From positions 1 through 16,952 of the forward strand of contig JBIKLY010000075.1 in NCBI GenBank assembly GCA_044359525.1: 16,952 nt of DNA, in the 5' to 3' direction. Position 1 is the first letter of the stretch; every line of letters begins with the position of its first letter. Both the position numbers and the translations under genes were made by a program. This stretch comes from CAJBIL01 sp044359525. Its GTDB lineage: Bacteria > Pseudomonadota > Gammaproteobacteria > Burkholderiales > Rhodocyclaceae. Below are positions 1 to 6,661 of the stretch, one piece after another. The notes under the pieces are model-generated. The model ran no database searches. It had not been told where the DNA came from and was given only the letters and a program-made list of their open reading frames with translations.

Positions 1-1
1 C

Positions 2-901
2 AAACAAACCCTCTCCCACCTCGACTGGCTCGAGTCCGAGGCCATTCACATCATGCGCGAGGTGGCTGGCCAGTGCAGCAATCCGGTGCTGCTCTTCTCC
101 GGCGGCAAGGATTCGATCTGCATGCTGCGCGTCGCCGAAAAGGCCTTCCGCCCGGGCAAGTTCCCCTTCCCGCTGATGCACATCGACACCGGCCACAACT
201 ACAAGGAAGTCACCGACTTCCGCGACAAGCGCGCGGCCGAACTCGGCGAACGCCTGATCGTGCGCTCGGTTGAAGACTCGATGGCGCGCGGTACCGTCGT
301 GCTCAAGTCGGAAGGCGAGTCACGCAACAAGCACCAGTCGGTGACGCTACTCGAAGCGATCGAGGAATTCGGCTTCGACGCCTGCATCGGGGGCGCCCGC
401 CGCGATGAAGAGAAGGCGCGCGCCAAGGAGCGCATCTGCTCGTTCCGCGACGAATTCGGCCAGTGGGACCCGAAGAACCAGCGCCCGGAACTGTGGGACC
501 TGTACAACGCGCGCAGCTTCAAGGGCGAGAACATTCGCGTCTTCCCGATCTCGAACTGGACCGAAATCGACGTCTGGCAATACATCGAGCGCGAGAAGCT
601 CGAACTGCCGTCGATCTACTTCGCCCACCAACGCCAGATCGTCCATCGTCAGGGTGGCATGCTGCCGGTCACCGATGTCACACCGGCCCGCGCCGGTGAA
701 ACCATCGAGACGCTGACCGTGCGCTTCCGCACGGTCGGCGATATCACCTGCACTGCACCGGTCCTGTCCGACGCCGATACCGTAACGAAAATCATCGAGG
801 AAACGGCAACGACGACGATCACCGAGCGCGGCGCCACACGCCTCGACGACCAGACGTCGGATGCTTCCATGGAGCAACGCAAAAAAGAAGGCTATTTCTG
901 A
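2..901 (+). CDS. cysD: Sulfate adenylyltransferase subunit 2 (CysD), 5' end cut off by the window
   Basis: CysD is the catalytic subunit of ATP sulfurylase: it transfers AMP from ATP to sulfate to give adenosine 5'-phosphosulfate, working with the GTPase CysN in the cytoplasm. The frame is open to the left edge. The first ATG (base 53) is not the start, because the codons before it read KQTLSHLDWLESEAIHI, which matches the usual CysD N-terminus. The PP-loop ATP-binding motif SGGKDS lies at 98-115, followed by FPFPLMHIDTGHNYKEV, by GGARRDEEKARAKER, and by the RVFPISNWTEIDVWQYI block typical of the family. The 299 codons seen are close to full length (about 300). The C-terminus (QRKKEGYF) is intact. 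The motif SGGKDS resembles the actinobacterial-style subgroup more than the enterobacterial SIGKDS. Its normal partner cysN lies 736 bases downstream, displaced by a toxin-antitoxin pair. Confidence 0.95.
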   Translation, partial: KQTLSHLDWLESEAIHIMREVAGQCSNPVLLFSGGKDSICMLRVAEKAFRPGKFPFPLMHIDTGHNYKEVTDFRDKRAAELGERLIVRSVEDSMARGTVVLKSEGESRNKHQSVTLLEAIEEFGFDACIGGARRDEEKARAKERICSFRDEFGQWDPKNQRPELWDLYNARSFKGENIRVFPISNWTEIDVWQYIEREKLELPSIYFAHQRQIVHRQGGMLPVTDVTPARAGETIETLTVRFRTVGDITCTAPVLSDADTVTKIIEETATTTITERGATRLDDQTSDASMEQRKKEGYF

Positions 902-937
902 TGCCGTACCGGAAGGGAAAGCCTGCGCAGCCCCCCG

Positions 938-986
938 TTGCGGAAGAGAGCAGAGCGCTGTACAATGACAAAACCAACATTGTACA
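938..986 (+). promoter_or_regulatory. Promoter and operator palindrome of the toxin-antitoxin module
   Basis: A perfect 9-bp inverted repeat is present: TGTACAATG at 959-967 and CATTGTACA at 978-986, separated by 10 bases. Its left arm contains TACAAT (961-966), a 5/6 match to a sigma70 -10 box. TTGCGG (938-943) sits exactly 17 bases upstream as a weak -35. The antitoxin ATG is at 1000, 14 bases past the right arm. An operator overlapping the -10 box is the standard layout for autorepressed type II toxin-antitoxin operons. The palindrome is seen directly; its role is inferred from position. Confidence 0.6.
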
Positions 987-999
987 ACAGGAGACGGTC

Positions 1000-1251
1000 A
1001 TGACACCTCTGCTCACTGAACCAATGCGTTTTTCGCAACTGCGCGCCAACCTGTTCCAGATCGCCGACGCTGCACTGGCCAGCGGCGAACCGGTGCCGCT
1101 GGAGCGCAATGGCCAGCGCCTTTGGCTGGTTCCAGAGCGTCGTGAAAGCCGTATCGACCGCTTGCCCATCCTCGATATCATCGTCGGCGATGCGGATGAG
1201 CTGATCAATCTGAATGTGGGCGAATGGAACGAAACCCGCAACCTCGGCTGA
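1000..1251 (+). CDS. Type II antitoxin, Phd/YefM-like
   Basis: An 83-residue protein whose N-terminal part, with FSQLRANLFQIADAALASG followed by EPVPLERNGQRLWLVPE, has the Phd/YefM pattern: a dimerising DNA-binding fold in which a strand of the 'pv.i.r.g' type follows the first helices. The acidic, less structured C-terminus (DELINLNVGEWNETRNLG) would be the toxin-neutralising tail. The ATG at 1000 was chosen over the in-frame ATG at 901. It has a GGAG-type ribosome site (990-993), lies just after the promoter and operator, and gives the usual antitoxin length. Starting at 901 would put the operator inside the gene. The stop overlaps the toxin gene by 28 bases, as is common for such pairs. 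Expected role: bind and inhibit the PIN toxin and repress its own promoter. The family assignment is by pattern only. Confidence 0.75.
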   Translation: MTPLLTEPMRFSQLRANLFQIADAALASGEPVPLERNGQRLWLVPERRESRIDRLPILDIIVGDADELINLNVGEWNETRNLG

Positions 1252-1622
1252 CCTTCCTCGATACGCACATTGCGGTCTGGCTGTGTATCGAAAAACGGCA
1301 CAGCTTTCCGCCCCGCGTGCGCGCCGCAATCGAAGAAGGCTGGCTGGCTATTTCACCGATGGTTGAACTGGAACTGCAGTTCCTGAACGAAATCGGGCGC
1401 ATCAAGATCGGCAGTGCCGGTGTGCTGAACGCGCTGGCACATTTACCGGTACACATCGACCAAACACCGTTTCATGCAGTCACGCAGGCGGCGAGCCTGC
1501 AAACCTGGACGCGCGACCCGTTCGACCGTCTGATCGTCGGGCAGGCAATAGCCGCCGGGGGCTGGTTAATCACCGCCGATACGCTTATCCGACAACAATT
1601 TACCCAGACAATCTGGGATTAA
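1224..1622 (+). CDS. VapC-like PIN-domain ribonuclease toxin
   Basis: A 132-residue PIN-domain protein. The expected acidic residues are visible: D13 in FLDTHIAVWL, E48 in SPMVELELQFL, D98/D101 in RDPFDRLIVGQA and D119 in LITADTLI. Together they form the metal-binding active site of VapC-type endoribonucleases, which cleave tRNA or rRNA and stop growth when not neutralised. The length is normal for the family and the reading frame is intact. The ATG at 1224 overlaps the antitoxin by 28 bases. A CTG at 1248, overlapping the antitoxin stop as CTGA, would give the shorter N-terminus LTFLDTH and is a possible alternative, since family members usually begin only a few residues before the first Asp. 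The stop is 15 bases before cysN, so readthrough from this module could feed cysN. The RNA target cannot be judged from sequence. Confidence 0.85.
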   Translation: MERNPQPRLTFLDTHIAVWLCIEKRHSFPPRVRAAIEEGWLAISPMVELELQFLNEIGRIKIGSAGVLNALAHLPVHIDQTPFHAVTQAASLQTWTRDPFDRLIVGQAIAAGGWLITADTLIRQQFTQTIWD

Positions 1623-1637
1623 CCTTGCGAAAACATC

Positions 1638-2921
1638 ATGTCCGCACCTGAAAAAATCGAACCCATTATTGACAACGGTCTGCTGCGCTTCCTGACCTGC
1701 GGCAGCGTCGACGACGGCAAGAGCACGCTGATCGGCCGCCTGTTGTTCGACACCAAGACCATCCTCGCCGACACGCTGCACGCCATCACGCGCACTTCCG
1801 AAAAGCGCGGCATGGAAGCCGTCGACCTGTCGCTGCTCACCGACGGCCTGCAGGCCGAGCGCGAACAGGGCATCACCATCGACGTCGCCTACCGCTACTT
1901 CACCACCGGCACGCGCAAGTACATCATCGCCGACGCGCCGGGCCACGAGCAGTACACGCGCAACATGGTCACCGCCGCGTCGACCGCCGATCTGGCGATC
2001 ATCCTGATCGACGCGCGCAAGGGCGTGCTGACGCAGACGCGCCGCCACTCCTACCTGGCGCATCTGGTCAACATCCCGCATGTGGTCGTCGCCATCAACA
2101 AGATGGACCTCGTCGATTACTCGCAGGAAACCTACGACAGGATCAAGGCCGACTACATCGCCTTCGCCGCCAAGCTTGGCATTACCGACGTGCGCTTCAT
2201 CCCGATGTCGGCACTGAACGGCGACATGATCGTCGATCGCGGTGAGCGTCTTGACTGGTACGACGGCCCGACCCTGCTCGACATCCTCGAAGCCGCGCCG
2301 CCGGCGCACAACGCGCAGTCCGAGAAATTCCGCTTCCCGGTGCAGTACGTCTGCCGCCCGCAGGATTCGGCCAACCCGGACCTGCACGATTACCGCGGCT
2401 TCATGGGCCGCGTCGAATCCGGCGAACTGGCAATCGGCGATGCCGTCACCGTCCTGCCGGCCGGTCGCGAAACACGCGTCAAGGACATCCAGATCCTCGG
2501 CCAGTCGCTGCCGCACGTCGTCTCCGAGCAATCGGTGACCATCCTGCTAGAAGATGAAATCGACATCTCGCGCGGTGACATGATCGTCAAGAGCAGCGAG
2601 CTGCCGAACGTTACCAAGCAGATCGACGCCATGCTCTGCTGGCTCTCCGAGTCGCCGCTCGACCCGCGCCGCAAATACCTGATTCGCCATACGACGCGCG
2701 ACAGCAAGGCGATGCTCGCCGGCATCGCCTTCCGCATGGACATCAACACGATGGAACAGCAACCGGCCGAGAATCTGACGATGAACGACATCGCAAAAGT
2801 CAGCTTCAAGCTGGCGCAGCCGATCTTTGCCGACCCTTACGTGGAAAGCCGCGGCACCGGCGCTTTCATCGTCATCGACGAATCGAGCAACAACACGGTC
2901 GGCGCGGGGATGATCGTCTGA
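1638..2921 (+). CDS. cysN: Sulfate adenylyltransferase subunit 1, GTPase (CysN)
   Basis: The 427-residue regulatory GTPase of ATP sulfurylase; GTP hydrolysis drives APS formation by CysD. The elongation-factor-like G domain is clear: P-loop GSVDDGKS at residues 22-29, DAPGH at 99-103 and NKMD at 154-157. The ERGMEAVDLSLLTDGLQAEREQGITIDVAYRYF region is also typical (here KRGMEAVDLSLLTDG then LQAEREQGITIDVAYRYF). Two beta-barrel domains follow, from about residue 230. There is no fused APS kinase (CysC) domain; the protein ends at the second barrel with VGAGMIV, so PAPS synthesis or direct APS reduction must rely on other genes. The start lacks a strong ribosome site (only GCGAAAA upstream), which fits a gene once translated directly after cysD. 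A terminator follows 21 bases after the stop. Confidence 0.95.
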   Translation: MSAPEKIEPIIDNGLLRFLTCGSVDDGKSTLIGRLLFDTKTILADTLHAITRTSEKRGMEAVDLSLLTDGLQAEREQGITIDVAYRYFTTGTRKYIIADAPGHEQYTRNMVTAASTADLAIILIDARKGVLTQTRRHSYLAHLVNIPHVVVAINKMDLVDYSQETYDRIKADYIAFAAKLGITDVRFIPMSALNGDMIVDRGERLDWYDGPTLLDILEAAPPAHNAQSEKFRFPVQYVCRPQDSANPDLHDYRGFMGRVESGELAIGDAVTVLPAGRETRVKDIQILGQSLPHVVSEQSVTILLEDEIDISRGDMIVKSSELPNVTKQIDAMLCWLSESPLDPRRKYLIRHTTRDSKAMLAGIAFRMDINTMEQQPAENLTMNDIAKVSFKLAQPIFADPYVESRGTGAFIVIDESSNNTVGAGMIV

Positions 2922-2942
2922 TCAAGGCTTCATTGATACGCC

Positions 2943-2976
2943 AATGGCCACGGTGAAAGCCGTGGCCATTTTCTTT
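2943..2976 (+). terminator. Rho-independent terminator after cysN
   Basis: A perfect 11-bp stem (AATGGCCACGG at 2943-2953, CCGTGGCCATT at 2960-2970) with a 6-base TGAAAG loop is followed by TTCTTT. The T-rich tail is on the + strand side only, so it ends the cysDN transcript. On the - strand the stem is followed by mixed sequence and would be at best a weak terminator for the convergent efflux operon. Confidence 0.85.
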
Positions 2977-2995
2977 CCTGCCGTCGCGCGCAAGC

Positions 2996-3457
2996 TTAGT
3001 GGGTGTGGTCGGCGTGCCCGTCCTTTGGCGCCGCCAGCGGCGTAAAGCGTGCCTGCTCGGCACTCTTGCCGGGCAAAGTCACCGAGAGCACGACTTTCAT
3101 GCCCGGCGTCGCGGCATAGCTGACGCTGCCCTTCATGCGGTTGTCGCCATCGGGAACGAGAGACGTCGTGACCTTGGTCTTTCCGGAGAGGATGGTCGCG
3201 GTGCCGCTTGCGCCGGCGGTTGAAACCTTGGCTCCGGCATGATCGGTGACATGAACGACCAGCGAGTTGTCTTTGACTTCCTTGCTGTCCCTGTCCACCA
3301 CCAGCTCGAAGTGATAGGCGCCGGCCATGCGTAGCTGCCCGCCATTGGGCGCCTTCTGTGTATCCAGGTATTCGTCGCTATGCGCCAGTACGCTCTGGCT
3401 GGCCAGCATCAAAGCGCTGGTCGCGGCGACAAGCAACAGGGTTTTCATTTGCTGCAC
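2996..3457 (-). CDS. Small secreted His-tailed protein, last gene of the metal-efflux operon
   Basis: I do not recognise a named family. The predicted protein has 153 residues. After VQQ comes a clear Sec signal peptide, MKTLLLVAATSALMLASQSV then LA, with likely cleavage before HSDEY, so the mature protein is periplasmic. The mature part begins APNGGQLRMAGAYHFELVVD, resembling the 'HGG..l...g.h.Elv' pattern found at the N-termini of some CzcB-like adaptors. It is rich in beta-prone segments and ends in the His-containing tail KDGHADHTH, a possible metal ligand. The GTG at 3457 was chosen because AAGGAG lies 6 bases upstream; the ATG three codons later (3448) is the alternative, and the ATGs further upstream lack a ribosome site. 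It lies 29 bases after the pump stop, in the same direction. Inferred role: metal binding or delivery in the periplasm. Confidence 0.8.
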   Translation of the reverse strand: MQQMKTLLLVAATSALMLASQSVLAHSDEYLDTQKAPNGGQLRMAGAYHFELVVDRDSKEVKDNSLVVHVTDHAGAKVSTAGASGTATILSGKTKVTTSLVPDGDNRMKGSVSYAATPGMKVVLSVTLPGKSAEQARFTPLAAPKDGHADHTH

Positions 3458-3463
3458 GGGAAA

Positions 3464-3469
3464 CTCCTT
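3464..3469 (-). promoter_or_regulatory. Ribosome binding site that selects the GTG start at 3457
   Basis: AAGGAG on the - strand, 6 bases before the GTG at 3457 and 15 bases before the ATG at 3448. This spacing is ideal for the GTG and too long for the ATG, so it decides the start. Confidence 0.6.
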
Positions 3470-3486
3470 CATTGTCGGAAACGGCG

Positions 3487-6400
3487 TCAAAAATTTTCAC
3501 TTTCATTGGCGGCGAGCAAGCGCTCAAGGGCCGGCCTGCCCCACAACCAGAACATCAACGGGGTCAGCAAGGTATCGAGCAGCGTCGAGCTGATCAGGCC
3601 GCCAAAGATCACCACCGCCACCGGGTGCAGCACCTCCTTGCCCGGCGCGTCGGCCGAGAGGAGCAGCGGCAGCAGCGCGAAGGCGGCGACCAGTGCCGTC
3701 ATCAGCACTGGCGTCAGGCGCTCCAGCGAGCCGCGCACGATCATCTGCTGGCCGAAGGTTTCGCCTTCGAAGGCGCACAGGTTGATGTAATGGCTGATCT
3801 TCAGGATGCCATTGCGCGTCGCGATGCCGGTCAGCGTGATGAAGCCGACGAGCGCCGCGACCGACAGCGGCTGCCCGGAAACCCACAGGGCGATGACGCT
3901 GCCGATCAGCGCCAGCGGGATGTTGCCCATGATGATGAAGGTCAGCGCCGCCGAGCGGTAACGGCTGTAGAGCACCATGAAAATCATCGTCAGCGAAACG
4001 GCGGCGAGCAAGGCGATCAGCTTCGACGCCTGCTCCTGCGCCTGGAACTGCCCCTCCAGCGCCGTGAAGTAGCCCTCCGGCAGCGGCCTGGCGGCCAATT
4101 CGGCGCGGATGTCGGCGATCACCTGCGACATGTCGCGGCCGTCTGTATTGGCCGATAGGACGATGCGCCGGCGCGAGTTCTCGCGGCTGACCTGGTTGGG
4201 ACCGTCGCCCTCCTCGACCGTGGCGATTTTCGACAGCGGCACGTGGCCGGTCGGCGTTTCGATCAGCAGATCGGCCAGCGCCTGCGGGCCGCGCGCCGAC
4301 TCGGGCAGGCGCACGAGCAGATCGAAGCGGCGCGATCCGGCGTCGCCGCCCTCGACGATCTGCGTGATGCGCTCGCCTTCGATCATCTGCTGCAGCGCGC
4401 GCAGCAGGTTGCCCGGCGCGACGCCGTAGCGCGCCGCCTGCTCGTAATCGACGCGGATCTTCACCTGCGGGATCAGCACCTGTTTCTCGATCTGCAGATC
4501 GGTGACGCCGGGAATGCGCGCCAGGCGCTCGCGCAGGTCGGCGGCCAGGCCGCGCAGCGTGTCGAGATCGTCGCCATAGACCTTCAGCGCGATCTGCGCG
4601 CGCACGCCGGAGAGCAGATGGTCGAGGCGATGCGAGATCGGCTGGCCGACGTTCGACGCCGCCGGCAGGGTCGCCAGGCGTTGCCGGAGGTCGGCGATAA
4701 TCGCCTCGCGGCTGCGCGCCGACGGTTTGAGGTCCACGTCCATTTCGCTGTAATGCACGCCCTCGGCGTGTTCGTCGAGTTCGGCACGCCCCGTGCGGCG
4801 GCCGACTTTGGTGACTTCGGCAACCTGCATCACCATCTCTTCGGCCAGCGTACCGATGCGGTTCGATTCGGCCAGCGAGGTACCGGGGTTGAGAAGTACA
4901 TTGACCGTCAGCGTGCCTTCGTTGAACGGCGGCAGGAAGGCGCGCGGGAAGAAGGGCACGCTCGCCGCGACGACGATAACCAGCGCGACGGCGCCGGCCA
5001 GCAGGCGGCGCGCATGGCCGAACGACCAGTGCAGCAGCTTCGCGTCCCAGCGCTTGAGCCAGATCACCAGCGGACTGTCGCCGGAAGAAAATGGCAAAGA
5101 AAATGGGGTCAGACTCGATTTTGGTGATTCTAAAAAATCGAGTCTGACCCCATTTTCTTTTTGCAGCAGGTAGTAGGCCATCACCGGCGTCAGCGTCACC
5201 GACACGATCATGCTGGCGAGAATCGAAACGATGTAGGCGACGCCGAGCGGCGTAAACAGTCGCCCCTCGATCCCCGGCAGGACGAAGAGCGGGACGAAGA
5301 CGAGAACGATGATCACCGTCGCATAGACGATCGCCGAGCGCACTTCCAGCGTCGCGGCGGCGATCACTTCGATGACCGGGCGGGGTGCTGCGGCGGCACG
5401 ATTGAGCTTGAGGCGGCGCAGGACGTTCTCGACCCCGACCACGGCATCGTCCACCAACTCGCCGATGGCGATGGCCAGCCCGCCCAGCGTCATGGTGTTG
5501 ATCGACAGCCCGAAATACTTGAAGACCAGCGCCGTGGCGAGCAGCGACACCGGAATCGCCATCAACGAAATGATCGTCGTGCGCACGTTGAGCAGGAACA
5601 TGAAAAGGATCACCGCGACGAGGATCGCTCCGTCGCGCAACGCCTCCTCGACGTTGCCGACCGAATGCTCGATGAAGTCGGCCTGCTTGAACAGAAAGGT
5701 CGGCGCTTCGACGCCCTGCGGCAGGCTCTTGCCAAGTTCGGCAATGGCTCTTTCCACTTCGCGCGTCAGCTTCACGCTGTCGGCGTCCGGCTGTTTCTGC
5801 ACCGAGAGAATCACCGCCGGCTTGCCCTGGTAGCTGCCGTCGCCGCGCTTGATGGCCGGCGCCAGTTTCACCTCGGCCAGCTGCTTGAGCAGGATAGTCT
5901 GGCCATTCTTGACGGTGACTACCAGGTTCTGCAAATCCTCGATGCGTGAGCTGCGGCCGATCTGGCGGATCAGAAATTCGCGGCCCTGCGCTTCGAGAAA
6001 GCCACCACTGGTATTGGCGCCGAAATCACGCAGCGCCGCTTCGAGCTTTTCGCGCTCGACACCCAGCGCCTGTAGCTGGGCGGGCTTGATCTCGACACGG
6101 TATTGCCGCACCTCGCCGCCAATCGGGATCACCTGGGCGACGCCGGGGATGGTCAGCAGGCGCGGGCGCATCACCCAGTCTGCATATTCGCGCACGGCCA
6201 TCGGGCTGACCTTCGCCGGGTCGGCGGGAAGCGCGATGAGCAGGATCTCGCCCATGATCGACGAGACCGGCCCGAGCTGCGGCACGATGCCCGGCGGCAA
6301 CTGTTCGCGCACCAGGTTCAGGCGTTCGGCAACCTGCTGCCGGTTGCGGTAGATGTCGGTACCCCACTCGAACTCGACATAGATGATCGACAGGCCGATG

Positions 6401-6660
6401 CCCGACACCGAGCGCACGCGCGTCACGCCGGACATGCCGTTCATTCCCGACTCGATCGGAAAGGTCACCAGTTGCTCGACCTCCTCCGGCGCCATGCCGC
6501 CGGCTTCGGTCATCAGGGTCACGGTTGGCTTGTTGAGGTCGGGGAAGACATCGACCGGCATCTGGCGCAGCGTGATCGCGCCATAGATAATCAGGAGTAG
6601 CGAAACGCCGAGGACGATCAGGCGTTGTTTGAGACTGGCGTGGATGATCGAATCGAACAT
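3487..6660 (-). CDS. czcA: CzcA-family heavy-metal RND efflux pump (inner-membrane permease)
   Basis: A 1057-residue proton-driven RND transporter of the HME (heavy metal efflux) family, the inner-membrane motor of a tripartite pump. It starts FDSIIHASLKQRLIVL and has the family hallmarks PVDVFPDLNKPTVTLMTEA, IPIGGEVRQYRVEIKP and, in TM4, GELVDDAVVGVEN (residues 400-412), with D404, D405 and E411 as the likely proton-relay acids. This TM4 pattern differs from the CusA type (VDAAIVM), which argues for divalent cations rather than Cu(I)/Ag(I), but the metal cannot be fixed from sequence. Two periplasmic loops and twelve TM segments fit the length. Residues 501-522, just after TM6, are encoded by a palindromic REP-like element that is read in frame. 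The start lies 1 base after the adaptor gene's stop, implying translational coupling. Confidence 0.93.
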   Translation of the reverse strand: MFDSIIHASLKQRLIVLGVSLLLIIYGAITLRQMPVDVFPDLNKPTVTLMTEAGGMAPEEVEQLVTFPIESGMNGMSGVTRVRSVSGIGLSIIYVEFEWGTDIYRNRQQVAERLNLVREQLPPGIVPQLGPVSSIMGEILLIALPADPAKVSPMAVREYADWVMRPRLLTIPGVAQVIPIGGEVRQYRVEIKPAQLQALGVEREKLEAALRDFGANTSGGFLEAQGREFLIRQIGRSSRIEDLQNLVVTVKNGQTILLKQLAEVKLAPAIKRGDGSYQGKPAVILSVQKQPDADSVKLTREVERAIAELGKSLPQGVEAPTFLFKQADFIEHSVGNVEEALRDGAILVAVILFMFLLNVRTTIISLMAIPVSLLATALVFKYFGLSINTMTLGGLAIAIGELVDDAVVGVENVLRRLKLNRAAAAPRPVIEVIAAATLEVRSAIVYATVIIVLVFVPLFVLPGIEGRLFTPLGVAYIVSILASMIVSVTLTPVMAYYLLQKENGVRLDFLESPKSSLTPFSLPFSSGDSPLVIWLKRWDAKLLHWSFGHARRLLAGAVALVIVVAASVPFFPRAFLPPFNEGTLTVNVLLNPGTSLAESNRIGTLAEEMVMQVAEVTKVGRRTGRAELDEHAEGVHYSEMDVDLKPSARSREAIIADLRQRLATLPAASNVGQPISHRLDHLLSGVRAQIALKVYGDDLDTLRGLAADLRERLARIPGVTDLQIEKQVLIPQVKIRVDYEQAARYGVAPGNLLRALQQMIEGERITQIVEGGDAGSRRFDLLVRLPESARGPQALADLLIETPTGHVPLSKIATVEEGDGPNQVSRENSRRRIVLSANTDGRDMSQVIADIRAELAARPLPEGYFTALEGQFQAQEQASKLIALLAAVSLTMIFMVLYSRYRSAALTFIIMGNIPLALIGSVIALWVSGQPLSVAALVGFITLTGIATRNGILKISHYINLCAFEGETFGQQMIVRGSLERLTPVLMTALVAAFALLPLLLSADAPGKEVLHPVAVVIFGGLISSTLLDTLLTPLMFWLWGRPALERLLAANESENF
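5085..5164. repeat. REP/MITE-like palindromic element inside the pump gene
   Basis: A 27-bp perfect inverted repeat: left arm 5096-5122 and right arm 5134-5160, around an 11-base spacer (5123-5133). The core of the left arm is GGGGTCAGACTCGATTTT (5105-5122). With a 2-base bulge the stem extends by GC (5094-5095 with 5163-5164). Just outside the left arm a 12-base tandem unit occurs (AAGAAAATGG at 5085-5094 and again at 5097-5106). I recall closely similar GGGGTCAGA(C/G)TCGATTTT palindromes as dispersed repeats in proteobacterial genomes, associated with REP-type Y1 transposases; that link is memory, not computed. The element is AT-rich compared with the surrounding gene. The host reading frame stays open through it. 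Confidence 0.8.
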
Positions 6661-6661
6661 C

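Noticed and set aside
901..999. In-frame ATG at 901 as the antitoxin start (touching the cysD stop)
   Set aside because: The extension reads through the promoter and operator palindrome and adds 33 residues with no family resemblance; the ATG at 1000 has its own ribosome site.
1566..2531. Long - strand open frame opposite cysN
   Set aside because: Antisense shadow in a GC-rich gene; its residues are mainly D, V, R, G and A with no recognisable motif, whereas the + strand encodes CysN.
3358..5949. Several long + strand open frames opposite the pump gene
   Set aside because: Composition is Arg/Gln/His/Asp-rich, typical of antisense of GC-rich membrane-protein genes; no ribosome sites or motifs.
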